Assembly (NCBI GenBank): GCA_029448655.1
Contig: JACCLO010000002.1
Location: 1,736,001-1,800,000 of the forward strand
Source of the DNA: Wolfiporia cocos
Lineage: Eukaryota; Basidiomycota; Agaricomycetes; Polyporales; Phaeolaceae
Length of the DNA: 64,000 nucleotides
Direction of reading: 5' to 3'
Shown here: positions 24,701 through 35,836 of the stretch, in pieces
Position numbering within the stretch: the first letter of the stretch is position 1
How the letters are laid out: each line of letters opens with the position of its first letter
Translations under genes and position numbers: made by a program
The notes under the pieces: generated by a model
Seen by the model: only the letters and a program-made list of their open reading frames with translations
What the model was told of the DNA's origin: nothing
Databases searched by the model: none

Positions 24701-25761
24701 CAAGGTCATCTAAATGTGCAAAGCTCGCGGCTGACCTCTGCGTTGAATGCCGATAGCTCAATGAGGACTCCTGCTCCCGCAAGAGCATCTGGACCAATCT
24801 CCTGAATACTGCTGATGCTGGACTGATCAATGGTAGTGTTATGATTCCTCGCTTCGTCGTTATAGAGTATGTTAAGGAATCTGACGCATATAGTCAGCAG
24901 TTTAGTAAGCTGAATGAGTCGCAGATCATTTACTTCGAATTGTGCGACCGGTATATTCTCATGGCAGTCGGTAACTCTATGCCTTCGCTGTATTGTGTAG
25001 CCGAGTACATGTTTCCTGGAGGCTTACTATAATGACATTAGCAAACTGCCACGGAGTTGATTCCAGCCGCGTTCGTTGGCTGAAACGAGCGCAAGGACAA
25101 TGAAGTGAGACGAGGCTTACCGATACGAAATCAATAACGTTCTGGACGCTCTAGCGGGCTCGAAACGCAGTATTCTACCTAAAAAAGGGCGAGGAGGCAA
25201 AGACTGTAGAGTTTGAATGAGGCGGGCCGCAGCACAAGCATCCTGTATGCATCATAAGAAGGTCGAGCCGCCATATATGCGCATATAGGCATCGATCCAA
25301 GCCAACTGCGTCTATATCGCGACTTACCTCGCACTGTACGAAGGCGCACATTCCTCCTTTGTTGTCACGGACTACCTTTACGGTCTTCACCTCGGTGTAC
25401 GGGGAGAGATGCTCGCTAAGTAGACGCGTCAATTCCGACTGATCAACGTGTGTAGGGAGGCTTGATCGCGGGTCAGCATGCAAGCATCATAAGCCACTCT
25501 GTCAACTGACCTGCCAACAAATATACTCGCATCGTGTGGCAATTTATCGGCCTGTCCGGCGATCACAAGGTTTGCGACACTGTCCCCTGCTGTGTTCACT
25601 GAGGCTGTGTTGGATGCACTTGCGACTACTGATGTGGTGGAGCTGCTAGGGTTAGAAGTAGGCATTGGGTCCTGTAGAGGTGGTGATGTCGGCGTGGTGG
25701 GTGTTAAAGTGTCATAACGCGTGCCCCACGCGCGTCCCTTCAGAACGGGTTTGGGAGGCAT
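21715..25761 (-). CDS. Large multi-RRM RNA-binding protein
   Basis: Starts at 25761 (MPPKPVLKGRAWGTRYD) and ends at 21715. At least three RRM-type regions are seen: RRM1 from ASIFVGSLPTHVDQSEL to GGMCAFVQCE; a second degenerate one, with FLNILYNDEARN, ELSAFNAE, and WGVWEVKWARRDDCVNALM; and RRM3, DPNTIFVGGLDMYTSDTWDEG with YGQIESIQFVRP and KSAFAFIRYSDIAAAARAV. Long Ser/Pro linkers separate them, and the last 300 codons are Pro/Tyr/Gln-rich (YPPHYPYSLPYLPHYAPGYP), a likely condensate-forming region. Domain layout recalls meiotic and poly(A)-linked fungal RRM proteins of the Spo5/Crp79/Mug28 type; orthology is not proven. At least seven introns. Confidence 0.82.
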
Positions 25762-27122
25762 ACGACAAAGGATGTGTACGAATTAGAAAAATGTGCCTAT
25801 AAGGGGAGAACGTAAATAAGACCGTGGCCAGGCTCGCAAACGGGGGGCGCAGAGTCCACCGCGGTGATAGTCGCTGGTAAAGAGGCAGGGGGGACAGTCC
25901 CGTGGTGTGCGAGCGGTGCCCGGCAGGCGGTGACATGTTGCGCACGCCGAGTCGACCTTCTCCGACAAAGTTAACTGCCCTTCTATCCATATCACATACG
26001 GCTTCTTCCGCCATTTGCATACAGCTACACAGCCACATGATAGCAGGCCATATACACAAGTACTCGGTTCGGTGCGTTCCACGCTATCGAGGAGGTGATT
26101 TGCGTCCTCAAAGTTACAAGGATATCAGCGCAATTTGTTTTCATGGTCGATCCGCGGAGTGTCGGCAAGCGGCTCGTATGGTGTAAAGCCACTTTAATGA
26201 AAGCCGGACTTTAAATGCGGAGGATATTTTGGCCTTTGAAGCATTGTCAACGTCAAGCAGCGAGCTGATGTGGCACAGATAAAACTCTTTTGCGCGAATC
26301 TGCCAGATAAGATAGAGGCATTCCTGCGTACAAAAATATCATGACGCGGGGTAAGCACAAATGAACCGAGAATCAAGCTCAGTAACCTCGAGGCAGAAAA
26401 TTGGATGCCATTACGAGGAACAATGTCTGTCATCCTGTCACCGGTCGGCAGCCGTACTTCCACGCTGCTACCAACCATTGGAGACCAATGTATGGCAAAT
26501 CCCAGGCAGCCGGTAGGGTGCAGCTTCACAGATGATTCTAAGAAAATGGGTGGGGGATGAGGGACCAGCTGTGGCATAGAACAGTCATTGAGGTGTTGTT
26601 CGGATGCATGCCTAAGCCGCAGTTAGTGCCCCGCCATGTTTGGCACTGCAGCATGAATTTAATAAATGCGCGTTTGGGTATAGCATCGGCATGTCATTGC
26701 GCAGAAGCATTATATCGCTGCCAACCACTACAGACTGTCAAGCAAAGTTCAGATTAGTCCGGCGGATCATATGCGCCGCAGATCAATACGACACATTTAC
26801 CGCGTAAATCCGGGAAGCAATGCCCAGATATTGTTTGCAGTAGTAATACTAATGGACAGCATCGAACAATGGAAGCAATAAGTGGCACACAAATATTATC
26901 CTCGCGGTGCAACAGACAGAGACGATGCCAGATCCTCAGCCACATGAAGGAAGCAGAGAAAAGAAGGCGACCTGCCAAAAGTGGACGATAAGTGCCAAAT
27001 TTGATCTCCGCCACCCGATGCAAGTGGCAAAATTAATGGATCCTTCTCGGACTCCGGCCGCGACCTGCGCTTGCCCTCTCCTCCATTCACCTTCACTATA
27101 TCACCGGCTACCCTAATACAAC
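25762..27122. other. Long divergent intergenic stretch
   Basis: 1.36 kb between the RRM protein (-) and RPB6 (+). ORFs up to 127 codons occur but none has known motifs. The right part, from about 26,940, is copied in the inverted duplicate near 56,260-56,745 (apart from an insertion there). Confidence 0.45.
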
Positions 27123-27823
27123 ATGTCTGACGACGGCTACGGCGGCGGTGGCGGCGATGACTTCGACTACGAGGCCCCAGGGTGAGTGACCTCGTCTCCC
27201 AGAAATGACTGACGAGTTGGACCTGCGCGCCGTCTTCCTAGGTTCGTCGAAGACGCGTTCGTGCGTACCCACGCGGATGTTGCACGCGTAATGGCAGTCT
27301 GACTTGGCTCGCGACGCTCCAGGATGAGACCTACGACATGGGGAACGAAGCCGGCGAGGGCGAGGGCGAGGCTGGCGAAGGCAGCGGCCAGGTGAACGGC
27401 TATGATGGCGTCAACGGCGCGGAGCATGACCAAGACCACGACATGGCGAATGGCGATGCAGTGCAACCGGATGGGGCTACGGCTGGTGCAGGTTTGCGCG
27501 GAGAGCGACAGCCCAATAAGGTGCGGGTGACGACGCCATACCTGACAAAATACGAGCGAGCACGAGTCCTGGGTACACGAGCATTGCAGATTAGGTGCGT
27601 ACTAGCTGCTTTCGCTCTTTATGCTCATTATTGATCGTGCATGTTTGCCTCTCATGATGGCAGCATGAACGCTCCTGTGCTTGTACCTCTGGACGGCGAG
27701 ACAGACGCACTGCAAATCGCAATTAAGGAGCTCTCGCAACGCAAAATCCCCCTCATCATCAGGCGATACCTTCCAGACGGCAGCTTCGAGGATTGGAGTG
27801 TGTCCGAGCTCATCAGCGATTGA
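27123..27823 (+). CDS. RPO26: RNA polymerases I, II and III shared subunit Rpb6 (ABRPB6)
   Basis: Shared subunit of all three nuclear RNA polymerases. Four exons: 27123 to about 27182 ([20 protein letters not shown]), a tiny one FVEDAF, a third from about 27323 to 27594, and 27664-27823. The variable acidic N-terminus has a Gly/Glu-rich run. The conserved core is [57 protein letters not shown] and [16 protein letters not shown], matching Rpb6 over its whole folded domain. No defects. The first three exons and the promoter are duplicated, inverted and truncated at 55,757-56,260. Confidence 0.95.
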
Positions 27824-28042
27824 TGGGTCTTCTCTTTCTGTACTTGGGGACATTACTTGCTCTGTTACCGATACATTTCTTTTGTCACAGTGTTAGCGTC
27901 GGTGCAAGTCGAACACCTGAGAAAGCAAGCAAAGAGATCGTTGATTCTATACTACATCGGACAACATATTACGTGCGTCCACCGAGCGAGCGTATTGTAC
28001 AATATACAATAGCATGTGCAGGATAAACATGTAGCTCGCAGT

Positions 28043-29857
28043 CTAATGGCCAACCTCGACCGCTCTCCTGGACTGCGTACTCCGTCTCGATCTCCTCGGT
28101 ACTTCGATAACGACTTCCATCTTGTCCTTTGTCCGCTTTGCAATCTTCCTCGGGGGCTTCTTGGTAAGAGGCTCTTGGGGTATGCTTAAGGATCTGTTGG
28201 AAGCACTAAGGGGCTTGTTGGAGATGCTGAGGGGCTTGCTGGGTGTGCTGTAAGGCTTGTTCGACGCGCTGAGAGGCTTGCCAGGGGACAAACGCTTCCC
28301 CAAACTGAACACTCCCAGTTCGAAGCCGTTCCCCGAGCTGCTCTCCTTCATATTCGTGCTGTCGGTGAACAGCACGCCGCGCTCATCGGCGGCGAGCGCC
28401 GGTCTCCGGTCGCGCGAGTCTTGCTTCTTCGAGGGGCTGCACTCGCCATCGTAGTGCGAGTCGCTCTGGCGACGCTTGCCGGGCAAAGGCGGCGGAGCGG
28501 GAAGCGCGGTCGGGTCACTTGAAGGCGGGACGTTCTCCCTACCCGCTTTCCTCTTGCCACCTGCCGTGAGATGAGAACGATGCCCGCTCCAAGCGGACAC
28601 TAGGACGCACCTTTCATTTTGGCAGCAAGGGTATCTGCCACCTCCTTGGTAACTGTAAAACCACCGGCGTTCTCTGCGTCCCCCGTGGCAACAAGCTTCT
28701 GCTGCACCTCCCAGTCCGCGGGCCGCATCTTCTTCCACTCCTCCGTGACCCGCTCCACCCACCTATCCGTCTCACCAATGACGTGATAGTCGATGATCCC
28801 ATCCCACTCGCTCCCAGGGGCCGTCTTGTTCACAAAGATAACCTTCCCCGCCATGCTCTTGCTACTCCGCTGCGATGACGTGTCTGCATCTGCTGGCGAT
28901 GGCGCTGATTCATGCACCGCACGGGCAAAGTCCTTCACGAGCTTCTTGAACCCGTGCACTTTCAACGATGTGCCCATGATGACGAGCATGTCCGGCTTGC
29001 GGTTGATGTCGGACGTCTGCATGTTGCCGATATCGTCGCCGAGCGGATGTGGCTCGTCGTACAAGACAATGGCTGGCCGGAGCGTGCCCACCTTGAGAGC
29101 GCGTGCCGAACGAGCTATCCGAGCATCGGCTGTTGAGATCAGAATGAGTGCATACCGAACCATATGGCAAACCAACCAGCTCACAGCGGAAGACACATTC
29201 TGGGCAATCGGGCGGGATCCCCCTGTCAAATTGATAGAGGTGCTCCTCCGTGCAGGGGAACTCGGCACAGCAAAATGTGCAGCGGACACGGTGAATGTCG
29301 CCGTGCAGCTGGATGTTTCGCACTTCCTTGACTTTGATCTTCGCCTTTCCCTTTCCGGCAGTCCTGACTTCCTCGCTTGAGCTGCCAACGAGGCCCGCCT
29401 TCTCCTCCAACGCATCGATATTCTGCGTGTAAGAGCGCAGCAATCTACGCTTGGCATCCAGGATTTTGATGAAGCGATGGGTGGGAGAAGGAGACGCCGT
29501 GTCGATGGAGCGCTTGAGTTGCGAGATAAAGGTATAAAATACGGAAGTCGATGTCGGATCCCGGAATAGCGAGGCGTCGAAAAGATCGCGCCCCTTTAGG
29601 ACGACGTCAGGATATTGTTCTTTCACAAGGGCATACAGCCCGTCAGATGATCGAAAATCCTACAGAAAGATATTGGAAACTATGCTCGGAGCTTTGGAGG
29701 GGACGCGACTTACTGGGATCCCACAGGAGCAAGAGATACCAGCCCCTGTCACAACAACAATCTTCTTGCATTTGGCCACGGCTAGTGACAAATTGGACAG
29801 AGTCCGTCGCGTAGACGAATCTGACGCGCAATCATCGAGATTCAGGGTGATAGTCAT
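28043..29857 (-). CDS. Sirtuin deacetylase, Hst3/Hst4 class
   Basis: NAD-dependent protein deacetylase. Exons read from 29857. Motifs: KKIVVVTGAGISCSCGIP and DFRSSDGLYALV (NAD-binding), RRLLRSYTQNIDALEEKAG, catalytic His in RNIQLHGDIHRVRC, zinc cysteines in RCTFCCAEFPC and CPECVFRCE, and GTSLKVHGFKKLVKDFARAV, which is characteristic of the Hst3/Hst4 branch that removes H3K56 acetylation. After the domain lies a Lys/Ser-rich tail with a degenerate seven-residue repeat (KPLSASN, KPYSTPS, KPLSISN, KPLSASN, RSLSIPQ) and a basic nuclear-localisation-like end (KKPPRKIAKRTKDK). Convergent with RPB6, 220 bp apart. H3K56 role is inferred from the class. Confidence 0.92.
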
Positions 29858-30279
29858 TGCGGAGAGCCGCGCCACACGACAGTCTGGGACAGAGCGAGGA
29901 CGTGGACAAGGTGGGAAGGAGAGGCGGCAAGCGAGCCGGGAGCGTTCAAATACGACCGCGTCGCGCGTCGCGCCATCACATGATCCCCCGCGCCAAGTCG
30001 CGCCTGTGGCTGGTCAGCCACAACGGTACACCGCAACCTCAGTGCACGCGCAGTTCTCAACGCTGCAGCCGAAATGTTCTTGAGGTTTAACTCATTAGAT
30101 GAGTGCACTGGATATATTTCGTCGCATTGGTATATGATGGTATACAGAAGACCCGAAGGCGCCTCTACTTGGCTCATAGGACCATGAGCCTGCGCCATTC
30201 TCAGCGCACAGCCATGCTGAGACGCTTATAGCGGCATATCGAAGCTCCATCGACACCACGGACCATTGAGATGATTGAG
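29858..30279. other. Intergenic stretch
   Basis: Upstream of the sirtuin and downstream of the methyltransferase, both on minus. No gene supported. Confidence 0.4.
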
Positions 30280-31170
30280 TTATACCCGCTCAGGTAATTC
30301 ATCCACAGGTGCTGCGGTGCGACGCAACACGTACACGTAGTGGTAGATCGCAGGGGCGTGAACGTTCGTATGTTTGTCCAGACCGGATGGTGCATTCACA
30401 GCTTGCACATGCTCGATATCCCAGTACGGTGCAGGAGTCAGGCGGGCCGCACCTGTGCCTGGCGATTCTCTTGCCTTGTCTCTGTGTGGCGGGCGCAGGA
30501 AGGAGAAGCGTTCCGATGAAAAAGACAGAGAGATCCAGAGACCTCCGGGGTCGACGAGGGATGCAAGATGAATGGCCAGAAGTTCCACGGGGTGTACCCG
30601 AAGGATTTCACGATCGCGGTCTTGAATCACCCTTCTAACGAGGAGGTGGCAGTTAGAGGAAGCTGCACCGGTGAAAGAGACATCGTCGCCGCAAGATATC
30701 GCATCCGATGTGCTCTTGTCCAACACCACCACAAAGGGCCTACGAATTTGCCCGCCTTTTCCACCTGCATCGTGCTCGGCCAGCTTCGCCATGTCCTTCC
30801 ACCTTAACACGTCTGCATGCACCCACGACATGCCCCGACCGGCGCCTTCACGTATCCTCATCATTTCCTTCTCTATTCCTCTCTCAACGGCCGTCTTCGA
30901 GAAATCAAGGTTTACAATCACGGACTCATCCATGGAGTCTCCGTAGACATCCCGATAAGTCTCTCGAACGCGTTCAGCTAGCGCAGATGATCCGGCACCG
31001 ATGTGCAGCAGCCGCGGAGGAGCGCATTGAACAGGTGATCGAGAGCGCAATGTCAAAAAAGAGCGCAATGGAGGAATCAGAGTGTCAGACCCGTCTCCAA
31101 GCCATTCAAAGTGGTCCTCAGTGGAGAATCGGCGGTCCCAGAAGGATTGGAGGTGATATTCAGGAGGCAT
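30280..31170 (-). CDS. METTL13/EFM-like SAM-dependent methyltransferase
   Basis: Single-exon protein of 296 residues starting at MPPEYHLQSFWDRRF. The opening YHLQSFWDRRFSTEDHFEWLG is the hallmark of the METTL13 / eEF1A lysine methyltransferase group (YWxxFF...FEW). The SAM pocket follows: PRLLHIGAGSSALAERV (motif I, with HIGAGSS for DxGxG), VIVNLDFSKTAVERG (acidic loop after strand 2), MSWVHADVLRW (motif II) and PFVVVLDKSTSDAISCG (motif III, the KGxLD-like post-motif DKSTSDAI). A non-conserved insert precedes the C-terminal strands. The ATG at 31170 is preferred over an upstream GTG in frame. Substrate (possibly EF1A) is an inference. Confidence 0.85.
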   Translation of the reverse strand: MPPEYHLQSFWDRRFSTEDHFEWLGDGSDTLIPPLRSFLTLRSRSPVQCAPPRLLHIGAGSSALAERVRETYRDVYGDSMDESVIVNLDFSKTAVERGIEKEMMRIREGAGRGMSWVHADVLRWKDMAKLAEHDAGGKGGQIRRPFVVVLDKSTSDAISCGDDVSFTGAASSNCHLLVRRVIQDRDREILRVHPVELLAIHLASLVDPGGLWISLSFSSERFSFLRPPHRDKARESPGTGAARLTPAPYWDIEHVQAVNAPSGLDKHTNVHAPAIYHYVYVLRRTAAPVDELPERV

Positions 31171-31343
31171 CCTGCGCCAGCGCCAGCTCGACACTCGAAC
31201 GGAGGAAAGCCAATCAACATTTAGGCGCTGAGCGCTATTTCACGCATGCGGGATGGAATTCACCAAAGTACCACTGCATTTTTACCACAAGTACACACGG
31301 ACAGCCGGGGGCTCAATAACGGGCAGACATTCTCCACGTATAT

Positions 31344-32549
31344 TTAGGGCAGCGCACACGGCATCACGTTCACATCGTGCTCTGAAGTAGGCGTCCGCTC
31401 GTAATACCAGATACCCAGTGTCGTGTTGCAGGTCGAGGCTTCCACGGTGTCAATACTCTTGAAATGACCGAATTGCTCCTATGTGCAGGCAGTGAGCTGT
31501 CTTGGCCAGAACAGACACCGTTAGGTAGCAGGATTGTACGCACAGTGCCGAGGACATGGTTAAAGTACCACACTTCCTGGAGGATCGTGCCGTTCTCGCC
31601 TCCACACCCTAGGTAAGGAACAGCTCCGGTCTGTGCCCTGAGGGCTGCTTGGATCTGACTGAGGCTGTAGGTGGTCTTGTTTGAGGGAACAATGCCGGAC
31701 CTAGCACGGAGGTGAGTGATAACTCGAGCAACACCAGACGGGGTACATACGCAGCAAGGATGTCGTAAGTTGGGAACTTTTGGAAGGCGCGGACGACAGA
31801 GAGGTAGAAGTCAACGACATCCTGGTGCTCTTTATAGTCGGGACCATAGCATGCAACATCGTAGGTAGACGTGCAGGTCGCATGCTTAGAGAACTAAAGC
31901 AGGATGAGTGCATGCGTACAAGCAGCGCACGGACAAATCGCACCTCATGTGCCCACAGATCCTCATTGGGAGCACCTTGGTTTATCCAATACTTGCTCAC
32001 TGAGTGTCAATCAAGGTCAGAGCTGCATGGAAAACAAGGGCAGAAGAACATACTGTAGTCCAATAGGTCAAGCCTGCCGAACTCGATAATGAAGGTCTCG
32101 ACTCCAGGTCCATGGTACGGTGGCACGACAGTCCCGTTGCTGAGCACAGCAGGGTCAGGGTCCGGGTCGTATTGACGTGAGAGATCGCAGTATGAATTCC
32201 ATGTTCTAGATGCCACCTATCAGTGCATGGGACCTACACGGAGAGAACGAACGAACCCGTCGCAGTTATCCGGCCACAGACCATGAATACCCCAGCTGCC
32301 TTTAGGCAGCAACTGACCATAGCTCTCCCGGCCCGTGTATGTGTCCCAAAATTGCGCCTGCAGAACCTGACCACCCGGGCTCGGAGTGCAGCAGGTATCC
32401 GTGACAGCCGTCGTGTTCTCACACGAGTAGATCAAGGGCTGAGCCAGGCAGGAGGAAATGTCGGGGTACGTGTTCGGAACATCCAACCCCCACCCAAACG
32501 CAGCTGCTTGGGAGGCGAGGACGAGGGAGACGAGTGCAGCAATAGCCAT
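31344..32549 (-). CDS. Secreted ribonuclease T2 (parental copy)
   Basis: Extracellular or vacuolar endoribonuclease. Start at 32549 gives the signal peptide MAIAALVSLVLASQAAA. Six or so exons. Catalytic segments are both present: CAS1 as SWGIHGLWPDNCDG and CAS2 as EDLWAHEFSKHATCTSTY, split by an intron after HE. Conserved cysteines (SCENTT, TCCTPSPGG, GCGGENG, STCNTTLG) support the disulfide fold. The protein ends in NVMPCALP. A near-identical 5' part is duplicated inverted at 54,899-55,756; compared with it, the present gene lacks a four-residue insert in the signal peptide (GGAG) and has three extra residues before FPTYD. This copy looks intact and functional. Confidence 0.93.
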
Positions 32550-33089
32550 GATCCCAGGGGACGACAATCGGCGTCTGCAATGGTCTTCCTTGTCCACGAT
32601 ATTTATACCATCGGACTACTATCTTGCCGAGTATATCGAGGCGGGGTTGTTGCACATGGTGGTTTCAGCGTGAGCCTTAATTGATGACATTCCGGGGGTG
32701 TTCCTGGCGGTACAAGTTATAAGGGGAGGAACTAGAGTCAGATATACTCCTGATACGGTGCGCGCCGAACGAACTCGACGTTGGGCGTTGAACGCCACAG
32801 GGCATGTATGGGTACACATGTATCCCGAACCACTCGCCTCTGAACGTCTGAACCTGAACCACTTGTGAGCGGGGTCGACGCATCGTACGCAGAAGGTCTC
32901 GGCGGGCGGCTGGCACTAGTACTGTTGCAGGCAATCCTTCCGCACGTGCGATCTATGAACGTTTGAACTTCGGCGATCGGTACATCAAGTCTATTTATAC
33001 TGCTAAGCTCTCAAACGTGCACGCGCGATGTCGATATTCAGAGCCGTCCGGCTGGACAATCCCATTTCTTCAGGAATGTCATGACCCTC
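32550..33089. repeat. Parental intergenic segment shared with the inverted duplicate
   Basis: The segment upstream of RNase T2 matches, in reverse complement, about 54,320-54,880, including the start of an EthD-like gene's 3' end (33,041-33,089, antisense). Several short indels separate the two copies. Contains the RNase T2 promoter. Confidence 0.8.
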
Positions 33090-33498
33090 CTACGAGGGCC
33101 TCTCCACCCCACCATCCCCACTCTACGACGAGACGCATTGGCCCACGTCGTATGTGGAGTTCGTCGGGCTGGACGTCAAGCCGGAGTATGAGGAGGAGTT
33201 CAACAAGTGGTACGACGAAGAACATATCCCGATGCTGGCGAAGGCGCCGGGTTGGGTGAGAAGCCGCAGATTCATACTGAAGAACGCGGGTCATCTGGGC
33301 GGAAACGCAGAGCAGGGACCGCCGCCGAAGTACCTGGCGGCGCACGAGTGGGCATCGATGGATGTCTTCGAGAGTAAGGAGTACAAGGAGGTGTTGTCGA
33401 CGCCATGGATGGAACGGGTCTTGCAGGGAGTGGTGCGCAGCGAAAGGAGGGTCATGACCTTCCTGAAGAAATGGGATCGTCCAGCCAGACGGCTCTGA
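33090..33498 (+). pseudogene. EthD-like gene fragment, C-terminal half
   Basis: In-frame C-terminal 130 or so residues of the EthD-like protein found complete at 53,661-54,368 and 56,876-57,583: YVEFVGLDVKPEYEEEF, KWYDEEHIPML, VRSRRFILKNAGHLGG, EWASMDVFESKEYKEV, and the end KWDRPARRL. It lacks the first half and a promoter. The 50 bp before it (33,041-33,089) is the antisense of the same gene's 3' end, so the two pieces meet as a foldback: inverted 3' tail joined to a forward C-terminal half. Evident product of a rearrangement rather than a gene. Confidence 0.85.
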
Positions 33499-33900
33499 AT
33501 CATCGCGCGTGCACGTTTGAGAGCTTAGTAAGGCAGATTGCCGGTGTCTCATTGCAAGCTCTTTGGTAGAGTCACTCTTGCACTCTCCTTCTTCCTCCGA
33601 ACGCTCCTTGCTGCCGCTGTGTCGGAAAATCCGTGGAGCGGGCCGGATGCAACCGGGGTTGCAACGCAGCTACAATGGGTTAGCGCTGATTGTAAAGTAA
33701 CGATGATAAGATGAATATTATTCCAATCGCGGGTACCACGTGGGAGATTCCAATCTGAGCTTATCAATTGGCAATATTATAACGATCACATGGTTACAAC
33801 GCGATCGCGATCACACGCGGCGCCGAGCACATCATACTGTGCTACTGCTTTTTTTTAAGACTCGAGCTCGACTGTCTCGCTAGCTGTCTCGTTCGTTGCC
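33499..33900. other. Boundary of the transposon island
   Basis: Short stretch from the EthD fragment to the transposase relic. The first 35 bp continue EthD 3' flank, then homology stops. No gene. Confidence 0.4.
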
Positions 33901-34359
33901 ATGCCTGACAAACCGGAGGGCAGCCAGCTGGTCTTAGGCATATCTTATGGCGTATTCACTTGCGAAATCTGCAATGGTGTATTCAAGACTAAGGGTCAGG
34001 GTAGCCATATGAAAAAAATGCAGAATGGATGCCAGAATACGGGAGGAGTATGCTCAGCTTATGGGTGATTCAGAGGACGATCCACCAATAAGTAAAGGTA
34101 CGCCTATCTGACAATTATCGTAAATGCCCATTCACTACTAGTGTTTTGAATGTCAAATCAGATCCAAAGTGTCCCCCTCGTGCTGTAGCACCCCCTCCAA
34201 CGTACCTTGGTGTTAAAACTGGAGGTGAGTTATATTTTCTGCATTCAATATTGATCAGAAGATGACCCTTGTGCTATACAACTTTCCAGCAGACACTGGG
34301 ACACCAGTGGTCGAAGATTTTTCAGGAGGGAGCAACAGGGATACCACGATGCAAGGTGA

Positions 34360-34830
34360 ACCACTCAGTTTTTGACTTTTCCTGCATGTGTTCCATGTTT
34401 TCACACTCATGCACTCATCAATTCACAATGACCAATTCACAGTACGTTGAGTACAAACAGCTAAGGTGCGTACATGTCTTTTTTCCGCATAAATACTAGA
34501 CTACTCCCTACACACGAACCACCGCCATTACACCAATTGTGCCAGGTGCCTCCGATTGCATCCCAAAAAGAGCAGCTAGTACGAGGGGTCATGTAGAAGT
34601 AATGTGCATGGCACTGCTGGTTTTGGGACGCAATTGGAGGCGCCTGGCACAATCGGTGTAACGGTGGTGGTTCGTGCATAGGGAGTAGTCTAGTATTTAT
34701 GTGGAAAAAAGACATGTACACACCTTAGCTGTTTGTACTCAACGTACTGGAATTTGGTCATTGTGAATTGACGAGCACATGAGTGCGACAACGTGGAACA
34801 CGCACCGGAAAAAGCATACTAGAGTTGTGT
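34360..34830. mobile_element. Foldback MITE-like element
   Basis: Two arms of about 200 bp (34,376-34,575 and 34,613-34,815) are imperfect reverse complements of each other with a loop of about 40 bp. Matching blocks include GTACGTTGAGTACAAACAG with CTGTTTGTACTCAACGTAC and the CATAAATACTAGACTACTCC block. It carries no ORF of its own and interrupts the transposase relic. Arms differ at roughly one base in ten, so it is not recent. No clear target duplication was found. Confidence 0.8.
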
Positions 34831-35280
34831 GTTAAGACTGATTCTTTCATGCAGAGCATTCGTCACCATCCAAAATATGGTCACCCACTGAGGATGATAT
34901 CATGACTGAATATCACCCAAGCAGTTACATTCCACAGTGTGTTCAGCCTTTCAAAGAGTATGGGCAGGAAGACAATGAGGCTCCCAGTCCACCAATGTCA
35001 AAATCACCCTGGGAGCCATTTCAAACCCATGCAGACTTTGAGTTGGCAGAAATTGCACTCAATCTTCTCTCAAGCGGGACCAAATTGATTCACTCATAAA
35101 GCTGATTAATGCAGTCACTACAGGAAGCATGAGGTTTTCGCTCACCAGTGAAGCACAACTCCGTGATGTCTGGGATGCAGCATCAAGTCAATTGACTCCT
35201 GTAAGGCTATGTTGAAATGTCCTCAATACTGAGTCTTATCCTTTCAACAGTTCGAGAAACATACTATTACTGTACCTTAC

Positions 35281-35818
35281 TGTCATGGTCTGCTCAGTGC
35301 ACCAGTATTGTTATGATTAACACCTCACTGTGTATGAGGACTTCACGTTCAACTGCTCTCTCTCATGTCTCATTTGTGGGGCCTCCGCTCAACCATAGGC
35401 CCCTGTTTTATGTATAACAGCCCTATGTCCATATTCCACTGCTCATTGCATTCTAGCTGATGCTATATGTCTAACCATATGCTTCTTATGTTTCACCCTT
35501 TGTTGCGCTCAACTTCAGCCCTTCTTGTTTATTCCCCTACTATGTTAGATATCCCGAACTAATGGTAGCAGTACCACAGACACTATGACCCCGCAAAGTA
35601 AAGCATAGTATAAAAACTCGATGTACTTAGCAGCCGAGTTCCTCAGCTCAACCTTGTTGAATTACAAGGATCCTATACTTGTTTTCAAAGGTAAGCAATA
35701 AACCCTCAACTTGTATATCGACACTCTGTCTCTGCAGAGACCAACGAAGTAGTGCGCTACCCGATACACTGAGTAACTTGACTTAGTTATCTCATGAATG
35801 GACATTCGATCCGTAACA
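35281..35818. mobile_element. Solo LTR, 540-bp family, diverged copy
   Basis: 538 bp starting TGTCATGG and ending CCGTAACA, an imperfect terminal inverted repeat. It aligns along its whole length with 50,280-50,823 (shared blocks: CCTCACTGTGTA, ACAGCCCTATG, GTAGCAGTACCA, TTGAATTACAAGGATC, ACACTGAGTAACTTGACTTAG). Flanks CTTAC / CTTGA are a decayed 5-bp target duplication. It sits inside the transposase relic, between VPY and LEYKQ. No internal region of a retroelement is present nearby. Confidence 0.8.
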
Positions 35819-35836
35819 CTTGAGTACAAACAGGTT

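Noticed and set aside
26194..26577. 127-codon minus ORF between the RRM protein and RPB6
   Set aside because: No domain, no splice support and no homologue pattern; intergenic DNA is the simpler reading.
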